DNA of 64,000 nt from Oscillospiraceae bacterium (GTDB lineage Bacteria > Bacillota > Clostridia > Oscillospirales > Ruminococcaceae), in assembly GCA_902362965.1 (NCBI GenBank), contig CABIYQ010000001.1:62001-126000 (forward strand), in the 5' to 3' direction. The translations under genes and the position numbers were made by a program. Shown here piece by piece: positions 1 to 10,457 of the stretch; positions within the stretch are counted from its first letter, which is position 1; every line of letters begins with the position of its first letter. A model generated the notes under the pieces. The model saw nothing but the letters and a program-made list of their open reading frames with translations, was not told where the DNA came from and searched no databases.

Positions 1-44
1 TAATTGAATTCGGAAAACGTTCAAGACGGTTTGGAGGTGTCTGA
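1..44 (+). CDS. uppS: Isoprenyl (undecaprenyl) diphosphate synthase, C-terminal tail (partial)
   Basis: Only the last 13 codons and the TGA stop are inside the window. The readable tail ends in KRSRRFGGV, which matches the usual RRFGG-type C-terminus of cis-prenyl transferases. The ribosome-binding site of cdsA (GGAGGT) lies inside this tail and the cdsA ATG follows the TGA directly. uppS followed by cdsA is the standard Firmicute order, which supports the call. The enzyme makes the C55 lipid carrier used for peptidoglycan synthesis. Confidence 0.8.
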   Translation, partial: IEFGKRSRRFGGV

Positions 45-878
45 ATGGCAGTCAGGTTACTTTCTTCTGCGGTAGGTATTGTAATTGCTGTAATTATCCT
101 GATTTTACATAATACGATTGCATTGAATATTGCAATAGCATTAATTTCAGTAGTTATGGTCTATGAAGTTTTGAAAGCTGCTAGATGTACTCAACTTAGA
201 TTAACATGCATTCCAGCGCTTTTGTACGCTGCTGTTAATCCGTTTATAGTGACCGGAGAAGCTGCAAAATACAAATTTACTGTTACTTTTATTGCGCTGA
301 CTTGTATTTTTACAACATATATTATTCAGCATAATTCAATGAAGTACTATAGACTTATGTTCATAATTGCTTCATCATTGTTAATCAGCAATGCTATGAG
401 CAGTCTAATTATATTGCATGATATTGATAAGGTAAATGGATTAATGTATTTGATTATGGGATTATGCGGAGCTTGGCTTGCTGATTCGGGAGCGTATTTT
501 GTAGGTACGTTTATAGGCAAAAAGAAATTATGTCCGGAAATCAGTCCTAAAAAAACAGTTGAAGGATTTGTTGGAGGGATTTTTATAACCGGTCTTTTGT
601 TTATGCTTATTAATTTTGGATATTCAAAAATTCTTCCTCATTTTACTGAATATACAGTAAGTGTAAATTACTTTGAAGTATGCGTATTGGGAATGATTCT
701 GGCAGTTGTAGGAACTCTTGGAGATTTGTCGGCATCTGTAGTTAAAAGACAATGCGGAATAAAAGATTACGGAAATATTATGCCGGGTCATGGCGGTCTT
801 ATGGATCGTTTTGATAGTGTTGTTTTTGTAGCTCCGTGTCTTTATGCATTTGTTACTATTTTTAATATATACAAATAA
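45..878 (+). CDS. cdsA: Phosphatidate cytidylyltransferase
   Basis: Integral membrane enzyme that makes CDP-diacylglycerol from phosphatidate and CTP, the precursor of anionic phospholipids. The 277-residue protein is strongly hydrophobic with about seven or eight membrane segments. The family signature is near the C-terminus: KDYGNIMPGHGGLMDRFDS, with preceding SPKKTVEGFVGG and GDLSASVVKRQ motifs. The ATG abuts the uppS stop and has GGAGGT upstream. A stem-loop terminator follows, so cdsA probably ends a transcript that began further upstream (rpsB/pyrH/frr/uppS type operon in relatives). Length is normal for the family. Confidence 0.95.
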   Translation: MAVRLLSSAVGIVIAVIILILHNTIALNIAIALISVVMVYEVLKAARCTQLRLTCIPALLYAAVNPFIVTGEAAKYKFTVTFIALTCIFTTYIIQHNSMKYYRLMFIIASSLLISNAMSSLIILHDIDKVNGLMYLIMGLCGAWLADSGAYFVGTFIGKKKLCPEISPKKTVEGFVGGIFITGLLFMLINFGYSKILPHFTEYTVSVNYFEVCVLGMILAVVGTLGDLSASVVKRQCGIKDYGNIMPGHGGLMDRFDSVVFVAPCLYAFVTIFNIYK

Positions 879-882
879 CTAT

Positions 883-909
883 AAACAGGGGCTTAAAAGC
901 CCCTGTTTT
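883..909 (+). terminator. Intrinsic terminator after cdsA
   Basis: A 10-bp perfect stem (AACAGGGGC/GCCCCTGTT plus one A-T pair) with a 6-nt loop is followed by TTTT. It separates cdsA from dxr, two genes usually cotranscribed in this neighbourhood, so some readthrough is likely. Confidence 0.75.
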
Positions 910-962
910 GCGAAAAATATATGAAAGGCTGGTATTATGCCTTAAAAATGGCATATAATTAT

Positions 963-2108
963 ATGAATAAGGTTATATCAATTCTTGGCTCAACCGGTTC
1001 TATAGGCACACAAGCTATAGAAGTTGCACGAATGCATAATATTAAAATTCATGCGCTTGCCGCAAACAGAAATTATCAAATGCTTGCTAAGCAATGTAAA
1101 GAAAACAATGTAAAAACTGTTTGCATTTATGATGAAAAATATTATAATGAATTAAAAGTATTGCTTGACGGAACAGGTACAAAAATACTTACTGGTATGG
1201 AAGGATTATGCGAAATAGCTGCTGATATTTCCGGAGGATTGCTTTTGAATTCGGTTGTTGGTATGGTGGGACTTCTTCCTACCCTGACAGCGATTGGTTC
1301 CGGTAAAGATATTGCCCTTGCCAATAAAGAAACTCTTGTTGCAGGCGGAAATCTTGTGATGAAGGCGGCTGAAGAAAAAAATGTTAGGATCTATCCGGTT
1401 GACAGCGAGCATTCAGCAATTTTTCAGTGCCTTCAGGGAAATAAACGCTCACAGCTGAAAAAAATTATTCTGACAGCGTCTGGAGGACCGTTTTTTGGTA
1501 AAACTGAAAAAGAATTGAAAAATGTAACAATTGAACAGGCTTTAAATCACCCTAACTGGAGTATGGGAAACAAGATCACTATTGATTCTTCAACTCTTAT
1601 GAATAAAGGTCTGGAATTCATTGAAGCAAAATGGCTTTTTGATCTTAAACCGGAACAGATTGAAATTGTTGTGCATAAGCAGAGTGTCATGCATTCAGCA
1701 GTCGAATTTAATGATAATTCTGTCATAGCGCAGATGGGTGTGCCGGATATGAAAATACCTATTCAATATGCTATTCTTTATCCTGAAAGAATGGAATGCA
1801 GCTGTCGCCCGTTAAGTCTGACCGATTACGGTACGCTTACTTTTGAAAAACCTGATTATAAGACATTCAGATGTCTTTCAGCGTGTATCGAAGCTATCGG
1901 CAAAGGAGGAGCATATCCGTGTATTGTAAACGGAGCAAATGAGGAAGCGGTAAAACATTTTCTGAATGGAAAAATAGGTTTTCTTGATATAGGTAAATTG
2001 GCAGAAAGTTCTGTTGAAAGCTTTAGTTACCGAGAAATAACTTCTTATGAGGACGTAATTGAAATTGACAAAGCGGCAAGGGATTTTGTTAACAGCCGGG
2101 TAAATTAG
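963..2108 (+). CDS. dxr: 1-Deoxy-D-xylulose 5-phosphate reductoisomerase
   Basis: Second enzyme of the MEP isoprenoid pathway: NADPH-dependent conversion of DXP to 2-C-methylerythritol 4-phosphate. The N-terminal Rossmann motif is ILGSTGSIGTQ; the metal/substrate region shows PVDSEHSAIFQCL, and TASGGPF and HPNWSMG(N)KITIDSSTLMNKG follow, all diagnostic. The reading frame is open from 921, but family proteins begin a few residues before ILGSTGSIG, so I chose the ATG at 963 (MNKVISILG). No strong Shine-Dalgarno is visible at either start. About 381 residues, normal. It lies 8 nt upstream of rseP. Confidence 0.93.
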   Translation: MNKVISILGSTGSIGTQAIEVARMHNIKIHALAANRNYQMLAKQCKENNVKTVCIYDEKYYNELKVLLDGTGTKILTGMEGLCEIAADISGGLLLNSVVGMVGLLPTLTAIGSGKDIALANKETLVAGGNLVMKAAEEKNVRIYPVDSEHSAIFQCLQGNKRSQLKKIILTASGGPFFGKTEKELKNVTIEQALNHPNWSMGNKITIDSSTLMNKGLEFIEAKWLFDLKPEQIEIVVHKQSVMHSAVEFNDNSVIAQMGVPDMKIPIQYAILYPERMECSCRPLSLTDYGTLTFEKPDYKTFRCLSACIEAIGKGGAYPCIVNGANEEAVKHFLNGKIGFLDIGKLAESSVESFSYREITSYEDVIEIDKAARDFVNSRVN

Positions 2109-2116
2109 GAGGTATT

Positions 2117-3166
2117 ATGCTTAAATATATTCTGGCAATCATTATTTTTGGAGTTATAATCTTTATACATGAATTCGGTCATTTTTTTGTTGCAAAGCTT
2201 TGCGGAATAAAAGTAAATAAATTTGCTTTGGGTATGGGACCGAAGATACTGAAAAAACAAATAGGCGAAACTGAGTATTCGCTTAGACTTTTTCCGGTCG
2301 GCGGATTCTGTGCGATGGAAGGTGAAGATCAGGAAAGTGAAAACAGCCGTGCATTCGGGAATAAACCCGTATGGAAAAGAATGCTTGTTATAGTAGCCGG
2401 AGCGTTCATGAATATACTATTAGGATTTGTACTTATTGTAATTTTGACTTGTATGCGCAGTGCAGTTCCCAGTACAATAGTCGGAGGATTCAGTACACAG
2501 TCTGAAACCAGTGAAGTAATTACGGCGCAAAGCTATGAATGCGGACTCAGAGAAGGCGATGAAATTATAAAAATGGATGGTATGAGAATTTTCACTCCCA
2601 GTGATCTGAGTTATCAGCTTTATTCGGACGATGATGGTAAATTTGATATTGTTGTTAAAAGAGACGGTAAAAAAATAACGCTTAATGATGTGATATTTCA
2701 TGACAGTGCAACAGATTCTGTAGTAGACTTTCAAATTAAGGGATTAAATAAAAATCCTCTGAATGTATTGGCGTTTTCTGGCAAAGACACTGTTTCAACG
2801 GCAAGAATGATATGGATTTCTCTTGTAGATCTTGTAACGGGAAAATACGGGTTTAATGACCTTTCAGGACCGGTAGGATTAGTTGGGGCGATAGGTGATG
2901 CGGCTGATGCAGGAGAAACATTTAGAGAATCTTTTATGACTCTGATAAATCTTACAATATTTATAACTATTAATTTGGGTATATTTAATCTTCTTCCTAT
3001 TCCGGGACTTGACGGCGGAAGATTTCTGTTTCTTCTTATTGAAGCAGTAAGACGTAAACCGGTAAAGCCGGAACATGAGGGAATAGTTCATTTAATAGGT
3101 ATGGCGCTTTTAATGATGCTTATTGTTGCAGTTACTTTTAGTGATATAAAAAAATTGATAGGGTAG
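2117..3166 (+). CDS. rseP: RIP zinc metalloprotease (site-2 protease, RseP/RasP type)
   Basis: Membrane-embedded protease that cleaves transmembrane segments of anti-sigma factors and signal-peptide remnants. The zinc motif HEFGH is at residues 18-22 in the first membrane helix, and the second metal motif NLLPIPGLDGGR is near residue 293. A PDZ domain lies between (about residues 125-210; YECGLREGDEIIKMDG). The start has AGGAGG at good spacing, 8 nt after dxr. The protein is 349 residues, typical for Gram-positive RasP. The place between dxr and ispG is the conserved one. Confidence 0.95.
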   Translation: MLKYILAIIIFGVIIFIHEFGHFFVAKLCGIKVNKFALGMGPKILKKQIGETEYSLRLFPVGGFCAMEGEDQESENSRAFGNKPVWKRMLVIVAGAFMNILLGFVLIVILTCMRSAVPSTIVGGFSTQSETSEVITAQSYECGLREGDEIIKMDGMRIFTPSDLSYQLYSDDDGKFDIVVKRDGKKITLNDVIFHDSATDSVVDFQIKGLNKNPLNVLAFSGKDTVSTARMIWISLVDLVTGKYGFNDLSGPVGLVGAIGDAADAGETFRESFMTLINLTIFITINLGIFNLLPIPGLDGGRFLFLLIEAVRRKPVKPEHEGIVHLIGMALLMMLIVAVTFSDIKKLIG

Positions 3167-3177
3167 GTAAATATACA

Positions 3178-4215
3178 ATGAGAACGGTAAAAGAAGTTAA
3201 AGTAAAGGATTATATTCTCGATGGTAAAAAAATATATATTCAGTCTATGCTTAATAAAAGATCTGACGATATTGAAGGAAGTGTAGATCAGGCTGTTGAA
3301 TTGGAAAAAGCCGGCTGCGATATTGTCAGAGCTGCAATACCGAATATGGAAGCCATAAAGCTGATCCCGGCAATAAAGGATAAGGTTAATATTCCTCTTG
3401 TGGCTGACATACACTTTGACTATAAGCTGGCTCTTGCCGCAGCTGATGCAGGAGTAGATAAGATAAGAATAAACCCGGGCAATATCGGAGATATTGACAG
3501 AGTGAAACAGGTTGCAGTTACATGTGCAAATAAAAATATTCCTATAAGAATAGGCGTAAATTCAGGTTCGCTTGAAAAACATATACTTGAAAGATATCAG
3601 GCGCCTACTGCTGAGGCATTGGTAGAAAGCGCGCTGTATCATGTAAAGCTTCTTGAAAAATTTGATTTTGAAAATATTGTTATTTCTATAAAATCATCAA
3701 ATGTTAAAACTATGATTGAAAGCTACCGTCTTGCGGCGCTGAAGTGCGGATATCCTATGCACCTTGGCGTTACTGAGGCGGGAACTGAAAGAATGGGCAT
3801 TATAAAATCTTCTGTGGGAATAGGCTCGCTTTTGTGCGACGGAATAGGAGAAACAATAAGAGTTTCACTGACTGGAGACCCCATAAAGGAAATATATGCG
3901 GCAAAGGATATTTTGAAGGCTGTTGGAAAGGGAAGCGGTGTTGAGGTTATTTCATGTCCTACATGCGGACGGACTAGAATTGATCTTGTTAAGGCAGCAT
4001 GTATGATAGAGGAAGCGGTTAAGGATATCAATAAAGATATTAAGATTGCGGTAATGGGCTGCATAGTAAACGGTCCCGGAGAGGCCAAAGAAGCAGATAT
4101 AGGAATAGCCGGCGGAGATAAATGCGCAGTACTGTTCAAAAAGGGCGAAATACTGCGTAAAATTCCAGAAGAAAATATCGTATCGGAATTGCTTAAAGAA
4201 ATTGAATTATTATAG
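3178..4215 (+). CDS. ispG: 4-Hydroxy-3-methylbut-2-en-1-yl diphosphate synthase (flavodoxin-dependent type)
   Basis: [4Fe-4S] enzyme near the end of the MEP pathway: converts MEcPP to HMBPP. A TIM-barrel N-terminal domain (IYIQSML, DIVRAAIPN, VADIHFDYKLAL, KIRINPGNIG) is followed by a C-terminal domain with cluster ligands in SCPTCGRT and VMGCIVNGPGEA. At 345 residues it is the compact bacterial form. It sits in the conserved rseP-ispG-polC order and is followed within 10 nt by polC. Confidence 0.95.
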   Translation: MRTVKEVKVKDYILDGKKIYIQSMLNKRSDDIEGSVDQAVELEKAGCDIVRAAIPNMEAIKLIPAIKDKVNIPLVADIHFDYKLALAAADAGVDKIRINPGNIGDIDRVKQVAVTCANKNIPIRIGVNSGSLEKHILERYQAPTAEALVESALYHVKLLEKFDFENIVISIKSSNVKTMIESYRLAALKCGYPMHLGVTEAGTERMGIIKSSVGIGSLLCDGIGETIRVSLTGDPIKEIYAAKDILKAVGKGSGVEVISCPTCGRTRIDLVKAACMIEEAVKDINKDIKIAVMGCIVNGPGEAKEADIGIAGGDKCAVLFKKGEILRKIPEENIVSELLKEIELL

Positions 4216-4224
4216 GAGATTAAA

Positions 4225-7200
4225 ATGACTGAAATCAGATTAGGCGATTTTTTAAGTGAATATACAAATGATATTCCCGAAATTACAAAAAACGGAAATA
4301 TTTATAAATTAACATATTCGGCAAATCTGACTGAAATATCTTTTTATGTAAATTTCAGGGATTTAATTCCCTATAATGATATAATATCATTTGAAAAGCA
4401 TCTGGAGAAAATTCTGAATCTGGATAAAATTAATCTTTATTGTACATACCTTCCGGAAATGTTTACAATGAATTATTATAATGATCTGATTTCACAGCTT
4501 AAAAGAAAATTATCTGTTGTAAACGGATTTCTGGATAATGCTGATGTAAAATATGCTGACGGACTTATTTCTATAGAATTGAAAAACGGCGGATACGACT
4601 TATTGGTTAAATCAAATTTCAGCGGAGAATTTTCAAAGCTTATTCAGGAAGAATTTAATTTAAATATCGATGTTGAACTTACAGGCGAGCATAATGTTAA
4701 TGTTGCAGAGCATGAGAAAATGATGGAGGAAGTAAGAGCGTCAATACCGCAGCATCAGGAACAGTTCGGTAATAAACCGCAGATCTCCAGGGAAATATCC
4801 GATCCTAAGCCTCCCAAAAATACTTCTGCTGATATTTCTTCACTTGAAATGCCCTTTGAAGTTATTACAGATTCGGCAGAAATTATTATGGGACGTAATA
4901 TAAGAAATACTCCTGAATCAATAGCGTCTGCAACAGCCGAACTGGATAGAAAAGTAACAATAATGGCTGATATTTTTGACGTTGGGGAACCCAGAAATAC
5001 TAAAAGCGGTAAGACGATTTATTCTTATTTCATTACAGATTATACAGGTTCAATACAAATGAAAATGTTTGTTGATCCGAAAAAAGACGAAATAGCTGTG
5101 GACAAGCTGAAAAAAGGAGTAACAGTTATAGTATCAGGTTCAATTGAATTTGATACATTTTCTAAAGATATTACAATAAGACCGTTTTCTATTGTTTCAG
5201 TTAAAAAGAAACAAAAGCAGGATAATGCGGAAAAGAAACGAGTCGAACTTCATTTACATACAAACATGTCTGCAATGGACGCAGTAACGGATACGGCAAC
5301 TCTGATTAAACGGGCACATTCATGGGGTCATAAAGCAATGGCTATAACCGATCACGGAGTAGTGCAGGCATTTCCTGACGCAATGAATGCATCGGCCGGA
5401 CTGGATGACTTTAAGGTTATATACGGGTGCGAGGCGTATGTTGTAAACGATATTAATCCTGTTAATATAATAAACAAGAACGATACCAGAGATGTAAACG
5501 ACGAAATAATAATATATGATGTAGAAACTACCGGTTTGAATGTGGAAAAAGAAAGATTAACTGAAATAGGCGCTGTTAAAATAAAAAATATGCGTATTGT
5601 CGACAGCTTTAATATTATGGTTAATCCGGAAAAACCAATACCGCAAAAAATAGTCGAGCTGACCGGTATAAACGATGGCATGGTCGCTAATGCGCCTAAG
5701 GAGAAGGAGGCGGTAGAACAGTTTCTGGAGTTTTGCGGTGATAATCCGGTAATGGTTGCACATAATGCAAGATTTGATAATTCATTTATTGACGCAGTCT
5801 GCCGCAGACATAGTATTTCTCATGAATACTCTAGTATTGATAGTCTTGTAATGTGCCGCGCGATGCTTCCGGAGCTTGGAAAGCATAAGCTTGATACGGT
5901 TGCAAAGCATCTTAAGCTTGGTAAATTTGAACATCACCGTGCATGTGATGACGCACTGATGCTGGCAAAAATTTTTATAGAACTCATGGGACGTCTAATT
6001 AAAAATAACAGTGTTGAAAAATTGTGCGATCTGAATACTAAAGTTAATAAAATAGACGTTAAAAAGCTTAAATCATATCATCAGATTATACTTGTAAAAA
6101 ATAGCGTGGGATTAAAGAATCTTTACAAGCTTATTTCTTACAGTCAGTTGAATTATTTTTATAAAAAACCTCTTATGCCGAAGTCTGAACTGCTAAAGCA
6201 CAGAGAAGGTCTGATTTTCGGAAGCGCCTGTGAAGCAGGAGAATTATTCAGAGCCATAATTGATAAACACCCTCAGAAGGAAATTGAAGAGCTTGCAAAA
6301 TTTTATGATTATCTGGAAATTCAGCCTGTTATGAATAATGAATTTATGCTTCGAAACGGTACGGCTGAAACAGTAGAAGAACTTGAAAATTATAATAGGA
6401 AAATTGTTGAACTGGGTGAAAAACTTAATATTCCCGTTTGTGCCACATGCGACGTTCATTTTATGGATAAGGAAGACAGTATTTTCAGAAAGATCCTTAT
6501 GACCGGAAACGGATTTAAAGACGCCGAAAATCAGCCGCCTCTTTATCTGCGTACTACAGATGAAATGCTTGAGGAATTTAAGTATCTGGGTGAAGAAAAG
6601 GCGTATGAAGTTGTTGTTGAAAATACTAATATGATAGCCGACTGGATCGAAAATGATATCCGTCCTATTCCTAAGGGAACGTTTACTCCGGATCTTCCCG
6701 GCGCACAAGAAGATTTAGTACGTATAACAAATGAAAGGGCAAAAAGCATATATGGAGATCCCTTGCCTGAAATTGTCGAAAAACGACTTAATCGAGAGCT
6801 GGAATCAATTATAAAGCATGGATTTTCAGTATTGTATATTATTGCGCAGAAGCTTGTGTGGAATTCCGAGGAACATGGATATCTTGTAGGTTCAAGAGGT
6901 TCGGTTGGCTCTTCGTTCGTGGCTTCTATGGCAGGTATTTCCGAGGTTAATCCGTTAGCTCCTCATTATGTGTGTCCGGAATGTCAGTACAGTGAATTTA
7001 TTACGGACGGAAGTATCGGTTCCGGTTTTGACTTGCCTCAGAAGAACTGTCCTAAATGCGGAACGGATATGAAGCGGGACGGACATGATATTCCGTTTGA
7101 AACATTTTTGGGATTTGACGGTGATAAAGCGCCTGATATAGATCTGAACTTTTCCGGTGAATATCAGGGCAGCGCACATAGGTATACCGAAGAGTTGTTC

Positions 7201-8562
7201 GGACCGAAAAATGTATTTAAAGCCGGTACTATAAGCGGTGTGCAGTCTAAGACCGCATTCGGTTATGCCAAACATTATCTTGAAGAAACCGGAAAGACTG
7301 CAAATCCGGCTGAAGAAAACAGACTGTCTATCGGCTGTACCGGAGTAAAAAGAACAACCGGTCAACATCCAGGAGGAATGGTTGTTGTTCCGTCGGATTA
7401 TGAAGTATATGATTTTACACCTATACAGCATCCGGCGGAATCAGATGAATCTGATGTTGTTACCACTCATTTTGATTTCCATTCGCTTCATGATACCATT
7501 CTTAAACTTGATGAATTAGGACATGTTGTGCCTACCCTATACAAGCATCTTGAGGACATAACAGGAATTAAAATAAAAGATGTTCCGACATCTGATCCGC
7601 AGGTTATAAAAATGTGTACGTCTGCTGAGGTTCTTGGAGTAACACCTGAAGAAATATATTGTCAGACGGGAAGCTTGGGTATTCCTGAAATGGGAACAGG
7701 ATTTACGATCCAAATGCTTATTGATGCAAAGCCTACTAAGTTCAGCGACTTTCTTCAGATTTCCGGATTATCACACGGTACAGACGTATGGCTGGGCAAC
7801 GCTAAGGATCTTATAGATCAGAATATATGTACAATTTCAGACGTTATCGGTACTCGTGACAGTATTATGACATATCTGCTCTATAAGGGTGTAGAACCTA
7901 AAATGGCATTTAATATAATGGAGTTTACCCGAAAAGGCAAAGCGCCTAAGTTCTTTACTCCGGAAATTATTGAAATGCTTAAAGAGCATGATGTTCCGCA
8001 GTGGTATATTGACAGTTGTCTGAAAATTAAATATATGTTCCCGAAAGCACATGCTGCTGCGTATGTAATTGCGGCCATAAAATTGGGATGGTTTAAATTA
8101 TATAAGCCTCTTGAATTTTATTCTACATATTTTACTACAAGAGGCGCTGATTTTGATATAGAAACAGTTGTCAGCGGTATTAACGCAGTAAGAAATAAAA
8201 TTGAACAGTTAAAGGCAATGGGGAATGAAAAAAGTGCAAAGGAAAAAGATACTTATGATTTGCTTTTAATAATTAATGAAATGATGTCAAGAGGATACGA
8301 CTTTCTTCCGGTTGATATTTATAAATCTCATGCGTTGAAATATCTTATTGAAGACGGGAAAATCCGCATTCCGTTCAATGCCATTTCCGGCGTCGGAGAA
8401 AATGCGGCATTGAAGCTATATGAAGCTGCACAGAAAAAGGATTATATATCTATTGAAGAATTACAGGAAAAGAGCGGTGCGTCAAAAACAACAATGGAAG
8501 CTCTTGAAAGAATGGGAGCTTTAGGCAGTTTGCCTAAAACTAGTCAGATGACTCTGTTTTAA
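4225..8562 (+). CDS. polC: DNA polymerase III alpha subunit, Gram-positive PolC type
   Basis: Replicative polymerase with built-in proofreading, 1445 residues. Order seen: N-terminal domain; OB-fold around residues 240-330; PHP domain starting near residue 337 ([15 protein letters not shown]), interrupted by a DEDD 3'-5' exonuclease ([11 protein letters not shown] near residue 430, [22 protein letters not shown]); PHP remainder ([11 protein letters not shown]); a Cys4 zinc-binding site (CPECQYS... CPKCG, about residues 915-950); polymerase palm with DIDLNFSG near residue 968; and a C-terminal helix-hairpin-helix region ([16 protein letters not shown]). The start has AGGAG at good spacing. No odd features seen. 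Confidence 0.98.
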   Translation: MTEIRLGDFLSEYTNDIPEITKNGNIYKLTYSANLTEISFYVNFRDLIPYNDIISFEKHLEKILNLDKINLYCTYLPEMFTMNYYNDLISQLKRKLSVVNGFLDNADVKYADGLISIELKNGGYDLLVKSNFSGEFSKLIQEEFNLNIDVELTGEHNVNVAEHEKMMEEVRASIPQHQEQFGNKPQISREISDPKPPKNTSADISSLEMPFEVITDSAEIIMGRNIRNTPESIASATAELDRKVTIMADIFDVGEPRNTKSGKTIYSYFITDYTGSIQMKMFVDPKKDEIAVDKLKKGVTVIVSGSIEFDTFSKDITIRPFSIVSVKKKQKQDNAEKKRVELHLHTNMSAMDAVTDTATLIKRAHSWGHKAMAITDHGVVQAFPDAMNASAGLDDFKVIYGCEAYVVNDINPVNIINKNDTRDVNDEIIIYDVETTGLNVEKERLTEIGAVKIKNMRIVDSFNIMVNPEKPIPQKIVELTGINDGMVANAPKEKEAVEQFLEFCGDNPVMVAHNARFDNSFIDAVCRRHSISHEYSSIDSLVMCRAMLPELGKHKLDTVAKHLKLGKFEHHRACDDALMLAKIFIELMGRLIKNNSVEKLCDLNTKVNKIDVKKLKSYHQIILVKNSVGLKNLYKLISYSQLNYFYKKPLMPKSELLKHREGLIFGSACEAGELFRAIIDKHPQKEIEELAKFYDYLEIQPVMNNEFMLRNGTAETVEELENYNRKIVELGEKLNIPVCATCDVHFMDKEDSIFRKILMTGNGFKDAENQPPLYLRTTDEMLEEFKYLGEEKAYEVVVENTNMIADWIENDIRPIPKGTFTPDLPGAQEDLVRITNERAKSIYGDPLPEIVEKRLNRELESIIKHGFSVLYIIAQKLVWNSEEHGYLVGSRGSVGSSFVASMAGISEVNPLAPHYVCPECQYSEFITDGSIGSGFDLPQKNCPKCGTDMKRDGHDIPFETFLGFDGDKAPDIDLNFSGEYQGSAHRYTEELFGPKNVFKAGTISGVQSKTAFGYAKHYLEETGKTANPAEENRLSIGCTGVKRTTGQHPGGMVVVPSDYEVYDFTPIQHPAESDESDVVTTHFDFHSLHDTILKLDELGHVVPTLYKHLEDITGIKIKDVPTSDPQVIKMCTSAEVLGVTPEEIYCQTGSLGIPEMGTGFTIQMLIDAKPTKFSDFLQISGLSHGTDVWLGNAKDLIDQNICTISDVIGTRDSIMTYLLYKGVEPKMAFNIMEFTRKGKAPKFFTPEIIEMLKEHDVPQWYIDSCLKIKYMFPKAHAAAYVIAAIKLGWFKLYKPLEFYSTYFTTRGADFDIETVVSGINAVRNKIEQLKAMGNEKSAKEKDTYDLLLIINEMMSRGYDFLPVDIYKSHALKYLIEDGKIRIPFNAISGVGENAALKLYEAAQKKDYISIEELQEKSGASKTTMEALERMGALGSLPKTSQMTLF

Positions 8563-8563
8563 C

Positions 8564-8592
8564 TTGACTTTTTTTAATTATCATGTTATCAT
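8564..8592 (+). promoter_or_regulatory. Promoter of the histidine operon
   Basis: TTGACT, a 17-bp spacer and TATCAT with a TGT extended -10 sit between the polC stop and hisZ. The leader before hisZ is only about 30 nt, leaving no room for a T-box or leader-peptide attenuator, so his control must act at initiation or on enzyme activity. Confidence 0.65.
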
Positions 8593-8627
8593 ATTAGCGT
8601 ACTAAAGTGAAATAAGGAGAAATACCA

Positions 8628-9818
8628 ATGAGAAGCAATGATCTAATTACTCCGGAAGGTACAAAAGACCTTCTTTTTGAAGAATGTATAATCAGACAAT
8701 CAATAGAAGATAAAATTCATAAAATTTTTAACAGCATGGGATACTCCGAGCTGATAACTCCAAGCATAGAATTTTATGACGTTTTCAATCATAATTCATC
8801 TTATTTTCCTCAGGAGAAGCTTTTTAAGCTGACAGACTGCAAAGGCAGACTTCTGGTATTAAGACCGGATAATACTATTCCGATTGCCAGAATAGTGGCT
8901 ACAAGACTTAAAGATACTACTCTTCCTATGAGGCTTTATTATAATCAGTGTGTATTCAATATGGCTCCGTCTCTGAAGGGAAAAAGCGCACAGGTAGTAC
9001 AAACGGGAATTGAGCTTATCGGTTCATCGTCTAAAATGGCAGATTTGGAGGTTATTTCAACTGCAATAGAAGTGCTGGCATCATGTTCTTCCAGCAGCTT
9101 TTCGCTGGAAATCGGTGATATAAGATTTTTTAATGAGCTTGTAAATAAGCTTGACGCTAATGATATACAAAAAGAAATTATAAGAAATTATATTGAAACC
9201 AAGAATTATCCGGCGTTGAATGATTATCTTGACAGTATAGGTAAAAATGAAATAACACACGCTTTAAAAAGACTTCCAAGACTTTTTGGCGGTGAAGAAG
9301 TGTTTGAAAAAGCTTCTAAATTGTTTTCTGACGAAAAAATTGACACTATTCTTGCCAATCTTAAGGATCTATATAATCATATTTCACAGATTATAGGTAA
9401 TGGAAACCTTACTGTGGATTTAGGAATGGTAAACCGTACTGATTATTATACAGGCATTATAATTAAGGGATATCTTGAAGGGTATGGTGAAGAAGTTCTG
9501 TCCGGCGGACGTTATGACAAACTGATTGCTGATTTTGGATATGACGTTCCTGCAACGGGATTTGCCGTGAATGTTGACGCAGTTACAAAAGTTGAAATGA
9601 AGCATAATTCTGCTGAAGCTTCTGTTGTTGATACAATTGTATTTGCCGAAACAGGATATGAAATGCAAGCACTGAAAATTTCATGTGATTTAAGAAAAGA
9701 AAATAAAAAAGTTGAAATATCCTTGTTTAATACAATAGAAGAAACAAAAAAATATTCAGAAGAAAAAAATATTGGAAATATAATATCTGTCGGTAAAACA
9801 GTAACGGAGGTAAAATAA
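8628..9818 (+). CDS. hisZ: ATP phosphoribosyltransferase regulatory subunit
   Basis: Catalytically inactive paralogue of histidyl-tRNA synthetase that partners short-form HisG and carries the histidine-feedback function. The class II synthetase-like fold is visible: TPEGTKDLLFEE at the N-terminus, motif 2-like LRPDNTIPIARI, QTGIELIG, and TGIIIKGYLEGYGEEVLSGGRYDKL. It is 396 residues and lacks an anticodon-binding domain typical of true HisRS. It is the first gene of the his operon, and its stop codon abuts the hisG ATG, which fits a fixed-stoichiometry complex. Confidence 0.93.
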   Translation: MRSNDLITPEGTKDLLFEECIIRQSIEDKIHKIFNSMGYSELITPSIEFYDVFNHNSSYFPQEKLFKLTDCKGRLLVLRPDNTIPIARIVATRLKDTTLPMRLYYNQCVFNMAPSLKGKSAQVVQTGIELIGSSSKMADLEVISTAIEVLASCSSSSFSLEIGDIRFFNELVNKLDANDIQKEIIRNYIETKNYPALNDYLDSIGKNEITHALKRLPRLFGGEEVFEKASKLFSDEKIDTILANLKDLYNHISQIIGNGNLTVDLGMVNRTDYYTGIIIKGYLEGYGEEVLSGGRYDKLIADFGYDVPATGFAVNVDAVTKVEMKHNSAEASVVDTIVFAETGYEMQALKISCDLRKENKKVEISLFNTIEETKKYSEEKNIGNIISVGKTVTEVK

Positions 9819-10457
9819 ATGTCAAAACCATTGAGAATAGCTCTTACAAAAGGAAGGTTAGAAAAGGATACGTTAAACCTTCTGGAAAAATCAGGCTTTG
9901 ACTGTACTGCCGTAAGAGATAAGGGAAGAAAATTAATTCTTCCGATAAAGAATGCTAATATTGAAGTTGTACTTGCCAAAGCAAACGATGTTATTACTTA
10001 TGTTGAACACGGCGTGTGCGATATGGGTGTAGTGGGAAAAGATACAATTATTGAAATGAGCGGTAAATTTTTTGAATTGGTTGATTTGGGATTCGGCAGA
10101 TGCAAATTTGCACTTGCTGCTAAAAAAGGCACTGATTTTTATGAAGGATACGGAGTAAAAACAATAGCTACAAAGTATCCGAATGTTGCAAGAAACTTTT
10201 TTGAAAGTAAGGGCATGGATATAGACATAGTAAAAATTGAAGGTTCGGTTGAACTTGCACCATTGTTGGAACTCTCAAACGGAATTGTTGACATTGTAGA
10301 AACAGGTACGACTCTTAAGGAAAATGGATTGGAAGTTATTGAAGATATCGTTTCTATTTCAGCAAGACTGATTGTAAATACCGTAAGCTTAAAGCTTCGT
10401 CAGAAGGAAATAGAAGATTTGATCAGTATTATTGAGGAGAATTTAAATGATAAGTAA
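9819..10457 (+). CDS. hisG: ATP phosphoribosyltransferase catalytic subunit, short form
   Basis: First step of histidine synthesis: ATP plus PRPP to phosphoribosyl-ATP. At 212 residues it is the short form that lacks the C-terminal regulatory domain and needs HisZ. Motifs: LRIALTKGRLEKDTLNLL at the N-terminus, CDMGVVGKDTI, and the PRPP-loop region VDIVETGTTLKENGL. Its start directly follows hisZ with CGGAGG upstream; its 3' end overlaps hisD by 11 nt. Confidence 0.96.
   Translation: MSKPLRIALTKGRLEKDTLNLLEKSGFDCTAVRDKGRKLILPIKNANIEVVLAKANDVITYVEHGVCDMGVVGKDTIIEMSGKFFELVDLGFGRCKFALAAKKGTDFYEGYGVKTIATKYPNVARNFFESKGMDIDIVKIEGSVELAPLLELSNGIVDIVETGTTLKENGLEVIEDIVSISARLIVNTVSLKLRQKEIEDLISIIEENLNDK

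Noticed and set aside
6244..7431. Antisense open frames of about 150 codons inside polC
   Set aside because: Shadows of polC codon bias; no family resemblance or start signals.
8521..8537. TTAGGCA/TGCCTAA hairpin at the end of polC as a terminator
   Set aside because: Lies inside the coding region and has no T-run; the his promoter follows independently.
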